DNA of 64,000 nt from Paenibacillus melissococcoides (GCA_944800085.1 CALYLO010000012.1:62001-126000); one strand, 5' to 3'; positions 49,062 to 59,458 are shown, counted from the first letter of the stretch. Notes: generated by a model not told the origin, from the sequence alone. Translations and numbers: made by a program.

Positions 49062-49949
49062 TTAGAGTACCCGCTTGGCGCCGACGTAGGTGCGGCTGGA
49101 CCAGGCGGAGGACAAGCTGGATATCGTAACGCGGCCGGCGGAGCCGGAAGAAGCGTTGATATATTTGTTGTCACCGATGTAAATGCCGACATGAGAAATC
49201 GTCTTGCCGTCGCCGGCGAAAAAGACGAGATCGCCAGGCTGCAGACTGCTCACTTTCGAGCCCACAGAGCTGTACATTGCGCGGGACGTGCGCGGAAGCT
49301 CGATCCCATGCTTGCGGAAAACGTAGCTCACATAGCCGGAGCAGTCGAAGCCGCTCGGAGTCGTTCCGCCCCATACATAAGGAACGCCCAGGTAGCTGCG
49401 GGCCGTGTTCAGGATCGCGGCGGCCTTGTTCTCGGACGCTCGGGCCGAAGCGGTCTGCACCTCTCCCCGGCTCTGAGTGATGCGGGGGATGTTCTTCATC
49501 TGTTCCGCATCCCATGTAAAGCTCAATTCAAGCTGATCCAACAGGAAGCGGAAAGGCACGTATGTACTGTCCTTATAGGACATCGGGGCGCTGCCCATGC
49601 TCACCGTATTGCCGTTCACCTCGGCCTTGGAGCTATTGGACTTCATCCGGATTGTGTTCGTGCCATTCGACATTTCAATCGTCTGCACGCCTTTGTCATC
49701 AGCCTGCCAGTTCAGTTGATAGCCCAATTGCTCGGCTACGGTGCGCAGAGGAACATGCATGTTCTGCGCTTCATCTATAATGGGAATAATATTATTCGTA
49801 AATTGCAAATTTTCACCGTTAACTTGGAATGTAATCTGCTTCGCAGCTGCGGCGGCTTGGGCAGTCGCATGAGTCCAAGCGCTGTCTGCCAACAGCATGC
49901 ATCCGAATACGGCGCCAGCCGCAAGGGCAGATCGGATGGCGGTCTTCAC
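49062..49949 (-). CDS. Secreted NlpC/P60 endopeptidase with copper-amine-oxidase-like N-domain
   Basis: A 295-aa cell-wall hydrolase cutting peptide bonds in murein. Signal peptide 1-35 (KTAIRSALAAGAVFGCMLLA), stalk domain of the copper-amine-oxidase N-terminal type at 38-150 (VPLRTVAEQLGYQLNWQADD, YVPFRFLLDQLEL), then NlpC/P60 with catalytic C203 (GFDCSGYVSYV) and H253 (ISHVGIYIGD). This domain pairing is common in Paenibacillus. GTG start with GGAGGAG upstream. Confidence 0.9.
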   Translation of the reverse strand: MKTAIRSALAAGAVFGCMLLADSAWTHATAQAAAAAKQITFQVNGENLQFTNNIIPIIDEAQNMHVPLRTVAEQLGYQLNWQADDKGVQTIEMSNGTNTIRMKSNSSKAEVNGNTVSMGSAPMSYKDSTYVPFRFLLDQLELSFTWDAEQMKNIPRITQSRGEVQTASARASENKAAAILNTARSYLGVPYVWGGTTPSGFDCSGYVSYVFRKHGIELPRTSRAMYSSVGSKVSSLQPGDLVFFAGDGKTISHVGIYIGDNKYINASSGSAGRVTISSLSSAWSSRTYVGAKRVL

Positions 49950-50018
49950 GGCATCTCCTCCTTCATTGTTAAAACTGTAAATGGGCTACTAAAAAATCGA
50001 CAAAACTAGCCTAACATA

Positions 50019-50072
50019 GGTTACAAAATGATTACAATAGTCTGCGGGAATTATTTTTACAAAAATGTAACC
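50019..50072. repeat. Inverted repeat in the 333-base intergenic region
   Basis: GGTTACA (50019-50025) and TGTAACC (50066-50072) are a perfect 7-bp inverted pair with related TTACAA words between. The region 49950-50282 has no gene; it must hold promoters for the divergent NlpC/P60 and OsmC-like genes, and this repeat may bind a regulator. Confidence 0.4.
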
Positions 50073-50282
50073 TTAACGGAGAGGCGCTTTTTTTCGCGGT
50101 GCAGAGCCATTTTGGAGCGAATCAAGACTTACTGCCGTGTTATCGGAAGCTCCTATGGAAATGAAAGGGACGTCGAATAAAAGGGAATGATTTCCGGACG
50201 GGAAAAGGAGTATTCGGCGGGAAGGCTCGGCAGGACAAGTCTTGGCGCCAGATAGGACCATATAGAAAAGGAGGCGTGACAT

Positions 50283-50672
50283 TTGCAAATTAAAGTCAAT
50301 CGTATGGAGCCGCATCGCCAGGTTGGGAACATTCGTTCCCAACGCATTGCGATTGCACAGGAGGGCGAGCAAGAGCTGGGCGTTAGGCCTGAGGAACTAT
50401 GGTTGATGGCGCTTGCATCCGATGTTGGAGCGGAGATGGAGCGTTACGCGGAGGAACGGGGATGGGCGTTGTCCGCCCTGCAGATTGAAGCGCAGGATGA
50501 GCGGACCGACGAAGGCGCCATCTTGGATATCAAGCTGTATGTGACGGCTGAAGGCTTGTCTGCTCCGGAGCGGGGGGAGATGTTCGGCGCGGTGCGGCCG
50601 CGCTGCAGGCTGCTTCGGGCCGTCCATCCGAATCTGGAAATTTATTTCGCGGACCGTCTGGTGCAGGACTGA
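50283..50672 (+). CDS. Small OsmC-like protein, 129 aa
   Basis: TTG start with AAAGGAGGCG eight bases upstream. WLMALASDVGAEMERYAEER and GEMFGAVRPRCRLLRAVHPN resemble the OsmC/Ohr fold, where cysteines reduce organic peroxides. Only the second position has a cysteine (RC), the first being aspartate in ALASD, so peroxidase activity is doubtful. Assignment is tentative. Confidence 0.45.
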   Translation: MQIKVNRMEPHRQVGNIRSQRIAIAQEGEQELGVRPEELWLMALASDVGAEMERYAEERGWALSALQIEAQDERTDEGAILDIKLYVTAEGLSAPERGEMFGAVRPRCRLLRAVHPNLEIYFADRLVQD

Positions 50673-50933
50673 ACCAGACGGCGCACGGCTGGCATCGGCA
50701 GGCTGCTTTCGATAGCGGAAGCGGCCTGTTCGCGATCGTCTTATTCATGATTCAGAACCGGCAAGATATACCCGATGAAGAGAAAGATGGCTCGTATCCG
50801 TCAGGGAAATCATGGAATATGGGGGTGAGTTATATTACAATAAATGCGGTGTCATGAGAGGCATCGGGTCATCCATTAGAAAAAGATACAGGATATTAAG
50901 GGAGAACGAGGGGAATGGAGTGTCGAACAGACG

Positions 50934-51617
50934 ATGAGAACGATATTGGTCGCTGATGATGACGAGCATATCCGCGAGATGATAGGCTTGTTTTTGCGCA
51001 ATGAAGGCTTCCGGGTGCTGGAGGCGGAGGACGGGGAGCAGGCGCTCCGGCTGATGGAGACGGATCCGGCCGACCTGGTTATCCTCGATATTATGATGCC
51101 CGTGATGGACGGTTGGCAGCTCTGCAGCGAGCTGCGGTCGCAGTACCCTGATCTTCCGTTGTTCATGGTCACGGCCAAGGGAGAGTCCGGCCAAAAGGTA
51201 AAGGGCTTCCGTCTCGGCACGGACGATTATATAACAAAACCGTTCGATCCGATGGAGCTGGTGATGCGGGTGAAGGCGCTCCTGCGCCGCTACAAGATTG
51301 TATGCGAGCAGATTATCCGCCTCGGCAGCTTGAAGCTGGACCGGAACAGCTACAAGGTCTATGCGGATGACCCGTCCACGGGGACGGCGCTGCCGCTCAA
51401 AGAGTTCGAGCTGCTGTTCAAGCTCGCGAGCCATCCGGGCCAGATTCTGACCCGGGAACAGTTGATTCGCGACATTTGGGGCATCGATTATGAGGGGGAA
51501 GAACGGACCGTCGATGTCCATATCAAGCGTCTGCGCGAGCGCTTCGCCGGCCATGCGCATGAGTTCCGCATCGCGACCGCCCGCAGTCTCGGGTACCGGC
51601 TGGAGGTCCGCTCATGA
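50934..51617 (+). CDS. Two-component response regulator, OmpR/PhoB family
   Basis: A 227-aa regulator. The receiver has the acidic triad D8-D10, phospho-acceptor D52 (LVILDIMMP), T80 and K102 (DYITKPF). The C-terminal winged helix spans about 125-227 (LPLKEFELLFKLASHPGQIL, RTVDVHIKRLRERF). It overlaps the kinase gene by ATGA, so the two are co-translated. Target genes are not evident. Confidence 0.93.
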   Translation: MRTILVADDDEHIREMIGLFLRNEGFRVLEAEDGEQALRLMETDPADLVILDIMMPVMDGWQLCSELRSQYPDLPLFMVTAKGESGQKVKGFRLGTDDYITKPFDPMELVMRVKALLRRYKIVCEQIIRLGSLKLDRNSYKVYADDPSTGTALPLKEFELLFKLASHPGQILTREQLIRDIWGIDYEGEERTVDVHIKRLRERFAGHAHEFRIATARSLGYRLEVRS

Positions 51618-52975
51618 TGAGGACGCTGTACGTCCGGGTTGTGATCACCTTTTTATTCGCCGTAATCGCAGGCATTATCGTCGCTTTTGCCGCTTCCGGC
51701 TTTTTTTTCGAGAGAGAGATGAGGGAGGTTGTCTTCCAAGATCTGAACCAGCTCGGGAATGATATGGTTCGGCTGTATCAGCAGGTGCCCGAAGCGGAGT
51801 TCCGTGATTATCTGGACTCATTGAAATCATTCGAATGGATACAGGTCCATGTATTCGACAGCAAAGGCAACGCGATCGTGCGGCATACCATCGCCGGACG
51901 GCCGCCGGAGTCGATTGAGGCACAGGCGGTGAAGGATGTGCTGTCCGGGCGGCCGTATCACACCACGGAGCCGGAGAGCTCCGAGCCCATCATCGGCATC
52001 TCCTTCCTGAAGGAGGGGGAGCCGTCTGCTCTCTTCTTGCGCATGAAGTATGGCGACAATAAACTGATCAATCGGCTGATTCTATTCACGCTTGCCGTCG
52101 TGCTGGCGGCCGGGAGCGTCTGCTTTCTCGTCGCCGCCCGCTATGTCGTGCGGCCGATCAAGAAGATGACCGAGGCGACGAAGCGCATGGCGAAGGGGGA
52201 TTTCAGCACGAAGCTGAGCTTCCGGCGGAAGGACGAGATCGGCGTTCTCGCCGCCAGCTTCAACTATATGGCGCAGGAGCTCGGCCAGATGGAGCAGATG
52301 CGGCAGGATTTCGTCTCCAGCGTGTCGCATGAGATTCAGTCGCCGCTAACTTCGATTTACGGCTTCTCCAAGGCGCTTCGCAACCGCGTCATCCCCGAGG
52401 CGGATCAGGAGCGCTACCTGGAAATTATGATGACGGAATGCGAACGCTTGTCGCGTCTCAGCGACAATCTGCTGCAGCTCGCCTCGCTCGATTCGGAGCA
52501 TCATCCGTTCGCGCCGCGCATCTACCGGCTCGACGAGCAGCTTCGCCAAGTCATCGTCGCCGCCGAGCTGCAAAGGGCCGGCAAGGCGCTGCGCCTGGAG
52601 GACCGGCTCGAAGATGTTACGATCGAAGCCGATGAGGATCTGCTGAGCCTCGTCTGGACGAATCTTATCGGCAATGCGATCAAGTTCACCCCGGAGAACG
52701 GGATGATTACCGTCAGCCTTGCGCGTCAGGACGGCAGAGCGCTCGTCACCATTGCCGACAACGGCATCGGCATCGCGGAGGAGGACCGGGCGCGCGTGTT
52801 CGAGCGCTTTTACAAGGCGGACAAGGCCCGCAGGCGCAAGGCGGGCGGCAGCGGCCTCGGTCTGGCTATCGTGAAAAAGGTCGTCACTCTGCATCACGGG
52901 ACGATCCGAATCGACAGCGAACCCGGCCAGGGGACGACCGTGAGCGTGACGCTTCCGATCCGGCGCAATTCGTAG
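51614..52975 (+). CDS. Sensor histidine kinase
   Basis: Partner of the upstream regulator, 453 aa. Membrane helices at about 8-30 and 155-175 flank a 125-residue extracellular sensor; HAMP follows (PIKKMTEATKRMAKGDFSTK). Phospho-acceptor H239 is in SSVSHEIQSPLTSIYG; ATP-binding boxes are NLIGNAIKFTP (N), DNGIGIAEED (G1) and GGSGLGLAIVKKV (G2). No neighbour reveals the signal. Confidence 0.93.
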   Translation: MMRTLYVRVVITFLFAVIAGIIVAFAASGFFFEREMREVVFQDLNQLGNDMVRLYQQVPEAEFRDYLDSLKSFEWIQVHVFDSKGNAIVRHTIAGRPPESIEAQAVKDVLSGRPYHTTEPESSEPIIGISFLKEGEPSALFLRMKYGDNKLINRLILFTLAVVLAAGSVCFLVAARYVVRPIKKMTEATKRMAKGDFSTKLSFRRKDEIGVLAASFNYMAQELGQMEQMRQDFVSSVSHEIQSPLTSIYGFSKALRNRVIPEADQERYLEIMMTECERLSRLSDNLLQLASLDSEHHPFAPRIYRLDEQLRQVIVAAELQRAGKALRLEDRLEDVTIEADEDLLSLVWTNLIGNAIKFTPENGMITVSLARQDGRALVTIADNGIGIAEEDRARVFERFYKADKARRRKAGGSGLGLAIVKKVVTLHHGTIRIDSEPGQGTTVSVTLPIRRNS

Positions 52976-53183
52976 TTCCACAGGGGGCGTCCCAACAGCA
53001 GTCTTTAACTACAGTGAGACAGCCCCCTTCTGATTCACAAAGCTCGCCTCGCCGAAAACTGCACAACTGCAGCTTTCCTTTACGCCGTATTCTCCGTTAC
53101 AGGGAATCCTGCACAACGGCATCAATTTCCGACTTCCAATATGTAAAAAGACAAAAACCGATGGAAATAATGCACTTTTCAGA

Positions 53184-54741
53184 GTGTTGAGAAAGTCTAT
53201 GTTAATTACCCATTCACCGCGTTAATTTGGTATAATGTTCTTATCATAATCCATGGAAAGCGCGGTGTTTGTATGCTTTACACGAATGATCCCAACCCAC
53301 AACTGGACTATGAACTGGTTTGTCTTGAGCATATGGTTGCCCCTGATCACTTGCTTCGTCATATCGATAAACATATTGATTTTACCTTTATTTTGGACCT
53401 TGTGCGTCCTTACTACAGCGAGTCGAACGGCCGACCATCTGTGGATCCCATTGTGTTCTTTAAAATGCTGCTGATCGGCTACTTGTATAACATTCGCTCA
53501 GAGCGAGAACTGGAGCGAGTCGTCAACGATTCCCTGGCTTTTCGGTGGTTCTTACGGCTCGGGCTTTCCGGCAAAGCGCCTGACCATTCGATCTTTAGCT
53601 GGAACCGGAAAAATCGGTTTAAGGATACTACCGTCTTCCAAGATATCTTCGATAATATCGTTCAGCAGGCGATTCAGCACAACATGGTGGGAGGGCGGCT
53701 GCTCTTTACCGACTCCACGCATATCAAGGCAAATGCCAATAACGGACGGTACGAGAAACGAGAAGTCACTTGTACGCCTTATGAATATCTCCAAGAGCTG
53801 GAGCAAGCCGTGAATGAGGATCGGGTCGCTTTTGGAAAAAAGCCACTGCCTCCCAAAGAGGAGGCCGAAACCAAGGAACAAAAAGTTAGCTTAACAGATC
53901 CGGATAGCGGAAACCTGAATCGGGATGGAAAACCGGAAGGGTTTCATTATTTAGATCACCGCACCGTAGATCATAAATACAACGTGATTACGGACTGCTA
54001 CGTTACGCCTGGAAATGTGAATGATTCGGTTGTTTATGTGGATCGTCTACTACATCAAATAGAGAAGTTTGGCTGGGAAAAGTCGCTGGAGGCCGTTGCA
54101 CTCGACTCTGGTTACATGACGGCCTATGTTTGTTACCGTACGAACAAATTAAACATCACGGCAGTTATTCCAGAGCGTTCGACCCGTGAACACGGTGTAT
54201 TTCCCAAAGAGAAATTTCATTATGATGCAGAAAAGAATGTTTTTATCTGTCCAAACCAGCAAGAACTCACGTACCGCACCACAACACGAAAAGGATTCAG
54301 AGATTATAAATCCGATCCCAAACAATGCGCTGCCTGTCCATTATTGAGCAAGTGTAACGAGAACAAAAATAAACAACGCACCATACAACGGCATATCTGG
54401 GAAGAACACAAAGAGAAAGTAGTTCAAAACTTCCAGAGTGAGAGCGGAAAAGCCGTTTATGCCCTACGCGCCCAAACCATTGAGCGAAGTTTCGCGGATG
54501 CCAAAGTGCTCCATGGACTTCGCTATTGCCGGTTTCGGGGAAGAGACAAGGTGCAGGAGCAAGTGCTGATGACAGCCACTGCACAGAACATAAAAAAGAT
54601 AGCCACACATCTCGCCAGAAGGGTGGGGTAAAGCAAAGACCCCATCCCCCCTCCATTCTCTCTCACCAAACACCACTTTTTCCCAGCAAAATGATATTAC
54701 ATTGATATTACTTCGTAAAAAACAGGGGTTTTCCAACAGCC
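53184..54741 (+). mobile_element. IS1182-family insertion sequence
   Basis: Contains one transposase gene. Imperfect terminal inverted repeats are visible: TGTTGAGAAAGTCTATGTT near 53185 and, on the other strand, CTGTTGGAAAACCCCTGTT ending near 54740, both followed by a TTAC-like word. A target duplication was not established. It separates the two-component genes from the RND exporter operon. Confidence 0.75.
53273..54631 (+). CDS. IS1182-family transposase
   Basis: A 452-aa DDE transposase. The N-terminal DUF772-type segment is HIDFTFILDLVRPYYSESNG, RPSVDPIVFFKMLLIGYLYN; LLFTDSTHIKANANN carries the first catalytic aspartate, ALDSGYMTAYV the second, and ERSFADAKVLHGLRYCRFRG the glutamate. 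CAACPLLSKC is a probable zinc site. The frame is intact, so the element may be mobile. Confidence 0.93.
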   Translation: MLYTNDPNPQLDYELVCLEHMVAPDHLLRHIDKHIDFTFILDLVRPYYSESNGRPSVDPIVFFKMLLIGYLYNIRSERELERVVNDSLAFRWFLRLGLSGKAPDHSIFSWNRKNRFKDTTVFQDIFDNIVQQAIQHNMVGGRLLFTDSTHIKANANNGRYEKREVTCTPYEYLQELEQAVNEDRVAFGKKPLPPKEEAETKEQKVSLTDPDSGNLNRDGKPEGFHYLDHRTVDHKYNVITDCYVTPGNVNDSVVYVDRLLHQIEKFGWEKSLEAVALDSGYMTAYVCYRTNKLNITAVIPERSTREHGVFPKEKFHYDAEKNVFICPNQQELTYRTTTRKGFRDYKSDPKQCAACPLLSKCNENKNKQRTIQRHIWEEHKEKVVQNFQSESGKAVYALRAQTIERSFADAKVLHGLRYCRFRGRDKVQEQVLMTATAQNIKKIATHLARRVG

Positions 54742-55063
54742 TGACTTTTGCAGGAATTTCATCAAATGGGGGCTTAAAGAGCAGAAATTGCTGCATCCAC
54801 GCAGCATTTCACTGGTTCATCCAGCTTCCAAGTTTCCACCGTTTTGCGCGCCGACATTTTTCGCTCTGTACAGTCTCTATCCGAGCGTTTTCGTTTTTCC
54901 CGCATCCACATTCTCTGTTGACTCGTTACCTCGATCATTTTGCAATGCCTATGAGACACTCCCTTTTTTTCTTTTCCGTTCATACTCCGTTCATATTTCG
55001 CTGCTATCTTGAATTCGTTCGTTACGGTAGTGCAGAGAAAAAGGAGGGGAGAGACAGACAACG
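54742..55063 (+). promoter_or_regulatory. Gap before the RND operon with a candidate promoter
   Basis: No gene is visible in this 320-base stretch. TTGACT (54918-54923), 17 bases, TGCAAT (54941-54946) is a possible promoter for the exporter operon. AAAGGAGGGG near 55040 is the best ribosome site but lies about 14 bases from the ATG, longer than ideal. Confidence 0.35.
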
Positions 55064-58000
55064 ATGAATTCGCTTATTCAATTTTCGATGAAACAGGTGG
55101 CGGCCGTCATCATCCTGTGCTGCATGCTGTTCGGGGGAGGGATCTATGCCGCGACCAGCCTTAAGGTGGACAACATGCCTGATATTTCATTGCCGATCGT
55201 CATGGTCACCGTTCCCTATCCGGGTTCGCCGCAGGATGTCATGGAAGACGTCACCAAGCCGCTGGAGAAGAAAATTAGCGGGATGGAGAACGTGAAGACG
55301 ATTGAGTCCACTTCGAGCGATCAGATGGCGACCATTATCGTGACATTCGAGGAAGGAGCGGACCCGGATCGGAAAAAGGCGGACATGGAGAGCCTGTTCC
55401 AGGAGACAGAGCTGCCGTTGGAGGCGGGACGGCCCAAAGTATCGACATTCGGCGTCTCGTCCATTCCTACATACTATCTCGCCATTCAGGCGGGGGAAGA
55501 AATGGATCAGACGGAGCTGGAGCATCATTTCGAGCATGTGATCCGGCCCGGATTCCAGGCGATGCCGGGGCTCGATCATATGGATGTCATCGGCGAGCGG
55601 AAGACGGAGGTGGCGATCCGGCTGTCCCCGGAGCTGCTGCGAGTGAACGGGCTCACGCCGGCGCAAGTGTCCGAGGCGGTCCAGAGCGCGATGGCTGCCG
55701 GCCCGGCGGGTACCGTGGAGCTGGACGGCAACACGCTGCTCGCCCGGATGGACAACGGCCTGCGCAGCATCTCGCAGCTGGAGGCGATCCCGCTGGCGGC
55801 GCCGGACGGAAGCCAGTTAACGGTGGGCAGTCTCGGAAGCGTGGCAGAGATACGCGAATCGGCGTTCGCGGCCCGCATGGACGCTCGGCCTGCCATCGGG
55901 GTCTTGCTGTATAAGACCGGGAGCGCGAACGCCGTTCAATTCACGGACCAGGCCGATGACTTGATGGAGCGGTGGACCTCCGAATTGAAGGGGATTACGT
56001 TCAAGCAGGTGTACAATTACGCGGATGAAGTGAAGCAGTCGATTGGCGGACTGCTGCGCGAAGTCATGGTCGGCGCCGTGCTGGCTTCGCTCATGATTCT
56101 GGTGTTTCTGCGCAACATGCGGATGACGCTGATTGTGCTTGTGTCGATTCCGTTGTCCGTCTTGATCGCGCTGCTGATGATGAAGTGGCTCGATATTTCC
56201 TTGAACATCATGACGCTGGGCGGCATGTTCATCGCTATCGGCCGCGTCGTCGACGACAGCATCGTCGTTATCGAAAATATTTACAGCAAGCTGGAGCAGG
56301 CGGCCCGCAAGGAGGAGTCGGTCATCCTGCTCGCGACGAAGGAAGTGGCGAATGCCATTACGTCGTCCACGCTGACGACAGTAGGGGTCTTCGCGCCAAT
56401 CGGCCTGATTAGCGGGCCGGCCGGGCAATTGTTCCGCCCGTTCGCGGTGACGCTGTCCTGCGCCATCCTGGCCTCGCTCGCCGTCGCGCTGACCGTGATT
56501 CCGATGCTGGCCAAATTGCTCGTGCTCCGCAGCGCCAACGCCAAGGCCCATGTGGAGCCGGGGCCGTCCGCCTTCACGGAGGGGTACCGGCGCATTCTGG
56601 AAATGTCTCTGCGCCATCGCTGGAAGACCTTGGCGGCATCGGCGCTGCTCTTTGTCTTCACGATGGTTGCGCTCGTGCCGCAGTTGTCCTTCACCTACAT
56701 GCCGGAAGGGAATCCGCCGCGCCAGTTTTATTTTACGGTGAAGCTGCCTTACGAGACATCGCTCAAGACGACGGATGCGGTCGTCAAGGATATGGAGGCG
56801 AAGCTCCGGTCGGCATCGGACAAGGCGGGACGTCCCTTGTTCACCTTCGTCGAGGCCTTGGTCGGCTACGGGGGCGATCCGAACGCGATTCCATATATGG
56901 CCCAGATCTATACCGAAGTGAACGAAGACGCCGACGTGGAGCAGGTGAAGCGGGAATATAAAGAATCGCTTCTGTCCCTTGTTCCGGCCGGCAGCGAGAT
57001 TGACACGCGCACCTTGTCGGGCGATTCGGGAGGAGGCGAGGATTTCTCCTACGTGCTGAAGGGAGAGGACAGCGGCAAGCTGCGGCAGGCCGCGGCCATT
57101 ATCAAGGAAGCCGCGCTGCGCTACCCGGAGCTGACGGAGGTCAAGGACTCGTTGAGCGAAGCTTCCTCCGAGGTGACGATTCGGGTCGATCCGCAGAAGG
57201 CGCTCCAGACGGGGGTATCCCCGGCGGCCGTCCAGCATTCGCTTCGCACCTGGCTGTTCGAGCAGAAGCTGGGCGAATACCGGTTCGATGAAGGCCTGCG
57301 CGCGCTGACCGTCCAGACGGGAGAGAACGGCCGGCAGGATCTGGAGGGGGTCGGCAATATCCCGATGGAGACGGGGAACGGCGGCATGATTCGCGTCGCT
57401 GACATCGCGGATGTGACCCGGGAGCTGGCTCCCGCCTCGATCAAGCGGGTGAATGAAGAGCAGGTCGTGATGGTGACGGCCAAAATTATCGGCAAAAACA
57501 AGGGGGGCATCAGCGCCGATATCGCCGCTGAACTGGATCAGATTGAGCTGCCGGAAGGCGTGAGCCGTTCCGTGGGCGGCATCAGCGAGAACATCGGGGA
57601 CAGCTTCGGCCAGTTGTTCGTCGCGATGGGCGCTGCCATCGGCGTCGTCTACCTCATTATGGTCTTGACCTTCGGCAATGCCAGCGCGCCGTTCTCGATT
57701 CTGTTCTCGCTCCCGTTCGCCGCGATCGGCGGCGTGTTCGGCCTGTTCGTGACGAACGAATCGCTGAACATTACCTCGCTTATCGGGTTCATGATGCTGA
57801 TCGGCATTGTCGTCACCAACGCGATTGTCTTTATCGATATGGCGCAGCAATTGCGCAAGGCGGGCTTCGCGGTCCGGGAGGCGCTGGTGGAGGCCGGCGT
57901 GTCGCGCCTGCGGCCGATCATCATGACGGCCGGAGCCACTATCGTGGCGCTGCTGCCGCTCGCTTTTGGCTTCGGTCATGGCACGCTGATATCGAGAGGG

Positions 58001-58156
58001 CTCGCCGTCGTCGTTATCGGCGGACTGGCCGTATCCACGCTGCTGACCCTCCTGGTCGTGCCTGTCATGTACGACCTGATCGGACGGGGGAAGCGCAGCC
58101 AGGTTAACGCCTTGCCGGCTGCCGCTCCGGAGCAAGCGGAAGGAAAGGGGATGTAA
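55064..58156 (+). CDS. RND-family exporter permease
   Basis: Proton-driven efflux pump of 1030 aa, of the Gram-positive AcrB/SwrC-like type. Twelve membrane helices are expected: one near the N-terminus (VAAVIILCCMLFGGGIYAAT), a cluster at about 330-490 and a second at about 845-1010. PNMPDI-like VDNMPDISLPIVMVTVPYPG, and GRVVDDSIVVIENIYSKLEQ with the paired aspartates used in proton relay are seen. The stop is four bases from the adaptor gene. Substrate unknown; family members export lipopeptides or drugs. Confidence 0.93.
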   Translation: MNSLIQFSMKQVAAVIILCCMLFGGGIYAATSLKVDNMPDISLPIVMVTVPYPGSPQDVMEDVTKPLEKKISGMENVKTIESTSSDQMATIIVTFEEGADPDRKKADMESLFQETELPLEAGRPKVSTFGVSSIPTYYLAIQAGEEMDQTELEHHFEHVIRPGFQAMPGLDHMDVIGERKTEVAIRLSPELLRVNGLTPAQVSEAVQSAMAAGPAGTVELDGNTLLARMDNGLRSISQLEAIPLAAPDGSQLTVGSLGSVAEIRESAFAARMDARPAIGVLLYKTGSANAVQFTDQADDLMERWTSELKGITFKQVYNYADEVKQSIGGLLREVMVGAVLASLMILVFLRNMRMTLIVLVSIPLSVLIALLMMKWLDISLNIMTLGGMFIAIGRVVDDSIVVIENIYSKLEQAARKEESVILLATKEVANAITSSTLTTVGVFAPIGLISGPAGQLFRPFAVTLSCAILASLAVALTVIPMLAKLLVLRSANAKAHVEPGPSAFTEGYRRILEMSLRHRWKTLAASALLFVFTMVALVPQLSFTYMPEGNPPRQFYFTVKLPYETSLKTTDAVVKDMEAKLRSASDKAGRPLFTFVEALVGYGGDPNAIPYMAQIYTEVNEDADVEQVKREYKESLLSLVPAGSEIDTRTLSGDSGGGEDFSYVLKGEDSGKLRQAAAIIKEAALRYPELTEVKDSLSEASSEVTIRVDPQKALQTGVSPAAVQHSLRTWLFEQKLGEYRFDEGLRALTVQTGENGRQDLEGVGNIPMETGNGGMIRVADIADVTRELAPASIKRVNEEQVVMVTAKIIGKNKGGISADIAAELDQIELPEGVSRSVGGISENIGDSFGQLFVAMGAAIGVVYLIMVLTFGNASAPFSILFSLPFAAIGGVFGLFVTNESLNITSLIGFMMLIGIVVTNAIVFIDMAQQLRKAGFAVREALVEAGVSRLRPIIMTAGATIVALLPLAFGFGHGTLISRGLAVVVIGGLAVSTLLTLLVVPVMYDLIGRGKRSQVNALPAAAPEQAEGKGM

Positions 58157-58159
58157 CGA

Positions 58160-59458
58160 ATGAGACAGAGCAAGAAGAGCCGGCGCAAGCGCTGGCCCGG
58201 CATGATGGCCGGCATCACCGCCTGCGCCGTGCTGCTGGCGGCCTGCGCCGGCCAGCCGGAGAATGGGGCGGCGCCCGCGGAGGCGAAGCAAGCGGCTCCG
58301 CTCGTGAAGACAGCCGTCGTGAAGCGCGAGAAGATCGGCATGCCGGCCGAGCTGATTGCCGAGATCGCGCCTTCCGTCTCCATGGACGTCATGGCGAAGG
58401 GGGGAGGCGAGGTGACCGCCGTCCTGAAGAAGCGCGGCGATCGCGTGAAGCGCGGAGAGGTTATCGCCCGGCTGGATGACTCCGCCGCTCATATGAAAAA
58501 GAAGCGGGCGGAGCTTGCCATCCGCAGCGCCGAGAATCTTTTGGAGCAGACGGAGGAGAAGGAGCGGATAGGCAAAGAAGAGGTGAAGCAGAGCATTGCG
58601 AAGCTGGAACGGGAGATGGAGCAGCAGACGAAGGAATTGAACCGGCTCAAAAACGGATATGACGAAGGCACGGTAGAGAAGGCCGCCGTCGATCAGGCCG
58701 AGCTGCAATTGAAAAATTCGGCGATTGATCTCGGCGTGTGGAAGATGAAGCTGGAGGCGGCGGACAATAGCGATTCGAAGGCAACCGCCCGCCAACAGCT
58801 CGATACGGCGAAGCTGGAGCTTCTGGAGGCGGGGATGGCTATCGATGAGGCCCGGATCGCCGCGCCGTCAGACGGCATCTTGACCGAATGGACTCCGCAG
58901 CCGGGCATGATGCTTAACCAAGGGGGGACGATCGGCCGGATTGTGCAGCTTGATCCGGTCCTCGTCCGGGCCAAGCTTCCGGAAGACCTGCTGCCGCTGG
59001 TGGAAGGGAAGAACTCGCTTGCCTTTTATGTAAGCGATCGCCCCGGCCAGACCTATAAGGGCTCGCTCGCCTATCTGTCCGAGGTGATGGATACGCGCAC
59101 CCGAACCTATGATGTGGAGCTGCGGGCCGCGAACGGCAAGGGGGAACTCAAGCCCGGCATGAAGGTGCGCATCCGGCTGGAGACGGAGGCGGAGCGCCTC
59201 GTGCCGGCCGTTCCGGCCAGCGCGGTCATCCGTGACGAGAGCAAGACGTTCGTCTTTGTCTATAAGGACGGCAAGGCGGTCCGGCAGGAAGTCGAGCTCG
59301 GTCCGCTGCAGGGCACGCTCTATGCCGTGACGGATGGACTGAAGGAAGGAGACACCGTCATCGTGACGGGACAGCATCGCCTGAAGGAGAATGAGCCGGT
59401 GTCGGTGGAGCCGCCATCCGCCAAGCCGCAGCAGCCAGAGAAGGGGGACAACCAATGA
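58160..59458 (+). CDS. RND membrane-fusion adaptor lipoprotein
   Basis: A 432-aa HlyD/AcrA-type adaptor linking the pump to the cell surface. Lipobox LLAAC near residue 30, a lipoyl half-domain (VMAKGGGEVTAVLKKRGDRV), a long coiled-coil hairpin (about 110-225, AELAIRSAENLLEQTEEKER) and beta-barrel and membrane-proximal domains (ARIAAPSDGILTEWTPQPGM). It overlaps the third gene (ATGA). Confidence 0.9.
   Translation: MRQSKKSRRKRWPGMMAGITACAVLLAACAGQPENGAAPAEAKQAAPLVKTAVVKREKIGMPAELIAEIAPSVSMDVMAKGGGEVTAVLKKRGDRVKRGEVIARLDDSAAHMKKKRAELAIRSAENLLEQTEEKERIGKEEVKQSIAKLEREMEQQTKELNRLKNGYDEGTVEKAAVDQAELQLKNSAIDLGVWKMKLEAADNSDSKATARQQLDTAKLELLEAGMAIDEARIAAPSDGILTEWTPQPGMMLNQGGTIGRIVQLDPVLVRAKLPEDLLPLVEGKNSLAFYVSDRPGQTYKGSLAYLSEVMDTRTRTYDVELRAANGKGELKPGMKVRIRLETEAERLVPAVPASAVIRDESKTFVFVYKDGKAVRQEVELGPLQGTLYAVTDGLKEGDTVIVTGQHRLKENEPVSVEPPSAKPQQPEKGDNQ

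Noticed and set aside
48724..49065. Rightward ORF of 113 aa
   Set aside because: It spans the operator, the isomerase promoter region and the NlpC/P60 terminator, with no ribosome site.
55817..58795. Long leftward ORF of 992 aa antisense to the RND genes
   Set aside because: His/Arg/Gln-rich composition is the usual mirror of a GC-rich codon bias in the real rightward gene.
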